Shown: positions 5,095-5,568 of the stretch, piece by piece
How positions within the stretch are numbered: the stretch's first letter is position 1
How the letters are laid out: each line of letters begins with the position of its first letter
DNA from: Massilia sp.
GTDB lineage: Bacteria; Pseudomonadota; Gammaproteobacteria; Burkholderiales; Burkholderiaceae_D
NCBI GenBank assembly: GCA_003520365.1
Contig: DOUW01000348.1
Coordinates: 186-5,753, forward strand
Direction of reading: 5' to 3'
Length of the DNA: 5,568 bases
The notes under the pieces: generated by a model
Database searches by the model: none
Told to the model about the DNA's origin: nothing
What the model saw: the letters and a program-made list of their open reading frames with translations, nothing else
Position numbers and translations under genes: made by a program

Positions 5095-5568
5095 ATGAAA
5101 AGCACATCCCTGGTCCTGGGCGCGTTGCTGGCAGGCGCTGCCTGCGCCGGCCCGCATGCCGCCGCGCAGACGATCGAGCGCAGCGTGCCGATTTCCACGA
5201 TCGACGACGGGGCGGGCGGCTTCAATGCCTATTTCGGCGACGGCTTCGCCGCCGCGCAATCCGGCCGCAGCTTCATCGACGTCTTCACCTTCGACGTCGC
5301 CGGGCTGCCCTTCGATGCCGCGGCCTCGGTCACCTCGTCCTACCTAAACTCGCCGTCCGACAAGGATCTGCGCATCACGGCCCTGAGCCTGTACCGCTAC
5401 GATCCGGCGACGCTGGACATCGTCGGTCCCGCGATCGCCGGCATCGACCAGACCGGGTTCGGCGCCGATGCCCCCGATTCCTGGTCGCTGGCGGCGTACA
5501 GCCTGCCGGCCGGCGCCTATGCGGTGCGCGTCGACGGGGTGGTGCGGGGCGCCGGCGGCGGCAGCTTC
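5095..5568 (+). CDS. FxDxF-family PEP-CTERM exoprotein, C-terminus outside window
   Basis: Secreted protein, expected to be sorted to the envelope and cleaved by an exosortase. ATG 5095 has GGAG 5 nt upstream. Residues 1-24 form a Sec signal peptide (MKSTSLVLGALLAGAACAG, likely cut after AHAAA-type residues near 24). The 158 visible residues contain the family's namesake motif as FIDVF in SFIDVFTFDV (59-68), then a beta-rich stretch: SVTSSYLN (79-86), LRITALSLYRYD (92-103), and SWSLAAYSLPAGAYAVRVDGV (129-149). This layout is what I know of FxDxF PEP-CTERM proteins of Massilia and relatives. The decisive C-terminal VPEP motif, membrane helix and Arg-rich tail would lie just past the right edge and are not seen. 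Such proteins are linked to exopolysaccharide and biofilm export, but the function of this one is unknown. A single-cysteine signal region (C17) makes a lipoprotein unlikely though not impossible. Confidence 0.75.
   Translation, partial: MKSTSLVLGALLAGAACAGPHAAAQTIERSVPISTIDDGAGGFNAYFGDGFAAAQSGRSFIDVFTFDVAGLPFDAAASVTSSYLNSPSDKDLRITALSLYRYDPATLDIVGPAIAGIDQTGFGADAPDSWSLAAYSLPAGAYAVRVDGVVRGAGGGSF

Noticed and set aside
4898..5107. N-terminal extension of the 153-aa membrane protein to a start at 5107
   Set aside because: There is no ribosome site there. The extension covers the intergenic region and the 5' end of the divergent exoprotein gene, and a GGAGG-led ATG exists at 4897.

Overview
The window is high-GC, proteobacterial-looking DNA. 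It most resembles a betaproteobacterium of the Massilia/Duganella/Telluria group (Oxalobacteraceae). The reasons are an MHYT-PAS-histidine kinase, a periplasmic SBP_bac_3-type binding protein, a Leu(CAA) tRNA and a protein carrying the FxDxF motif of PEP-CTERM exoproteins, a family common in that group. This assignment is inference from family content and composition, not from a marker gene.

Layout, left to right. Positions 1-2141 (minus) hold most of a membrane-bound sensor histidine kinase: MHYT sensor, two PAS domains, HisKA, and an ATPase domain cut by the left edge. A roughly 250-bp regulatory gap follows, with a plausible sigma70 promoter and a repeated CATGTATC element. Next is a divergent gene (2392-3168, plus) for a secreted solute-binding protein. 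A bidirectional hairpin terminator (3198-3233) closes it and also serves the opposing gene. Positions of about 3234-4279 form a clearly AT-richer islet. It contains one unrecognised multi-pass membrane protein gene (3368-3856, minus) and a 420-bp non-coding stretch rich in small perfect inverted repeats. The islet lies directly downstream of a complete tRNA-Leu(CAA) gene (4280-4364, minus), which has its own promoter and terminator. High-GC DNA then resumes with an unrecognised 153-residue two-helix membrane protein (4436-4897, minus). Diverging from it is the start of a PEP-CTERM FxDxF-family exoprotein (5095 to the right edge, plus).

The genes do not form one pathway. The kinase and binding protein are divergent neighbours and could be co-regulated, but nothing proves a shared signal. 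The most unusual part is the low-GC islet behind the tRNA. It has an orphan membrane protein, a palindrome-rich leader, a tRNA-3'-end-like sequence at its far edge and an inverted 12-nt copy of the tRNA 3' region inside it. This looks like a small, decayed or minimal insertion at a tRNA gene. No integrase is visible, so that reading is a hypothesis.
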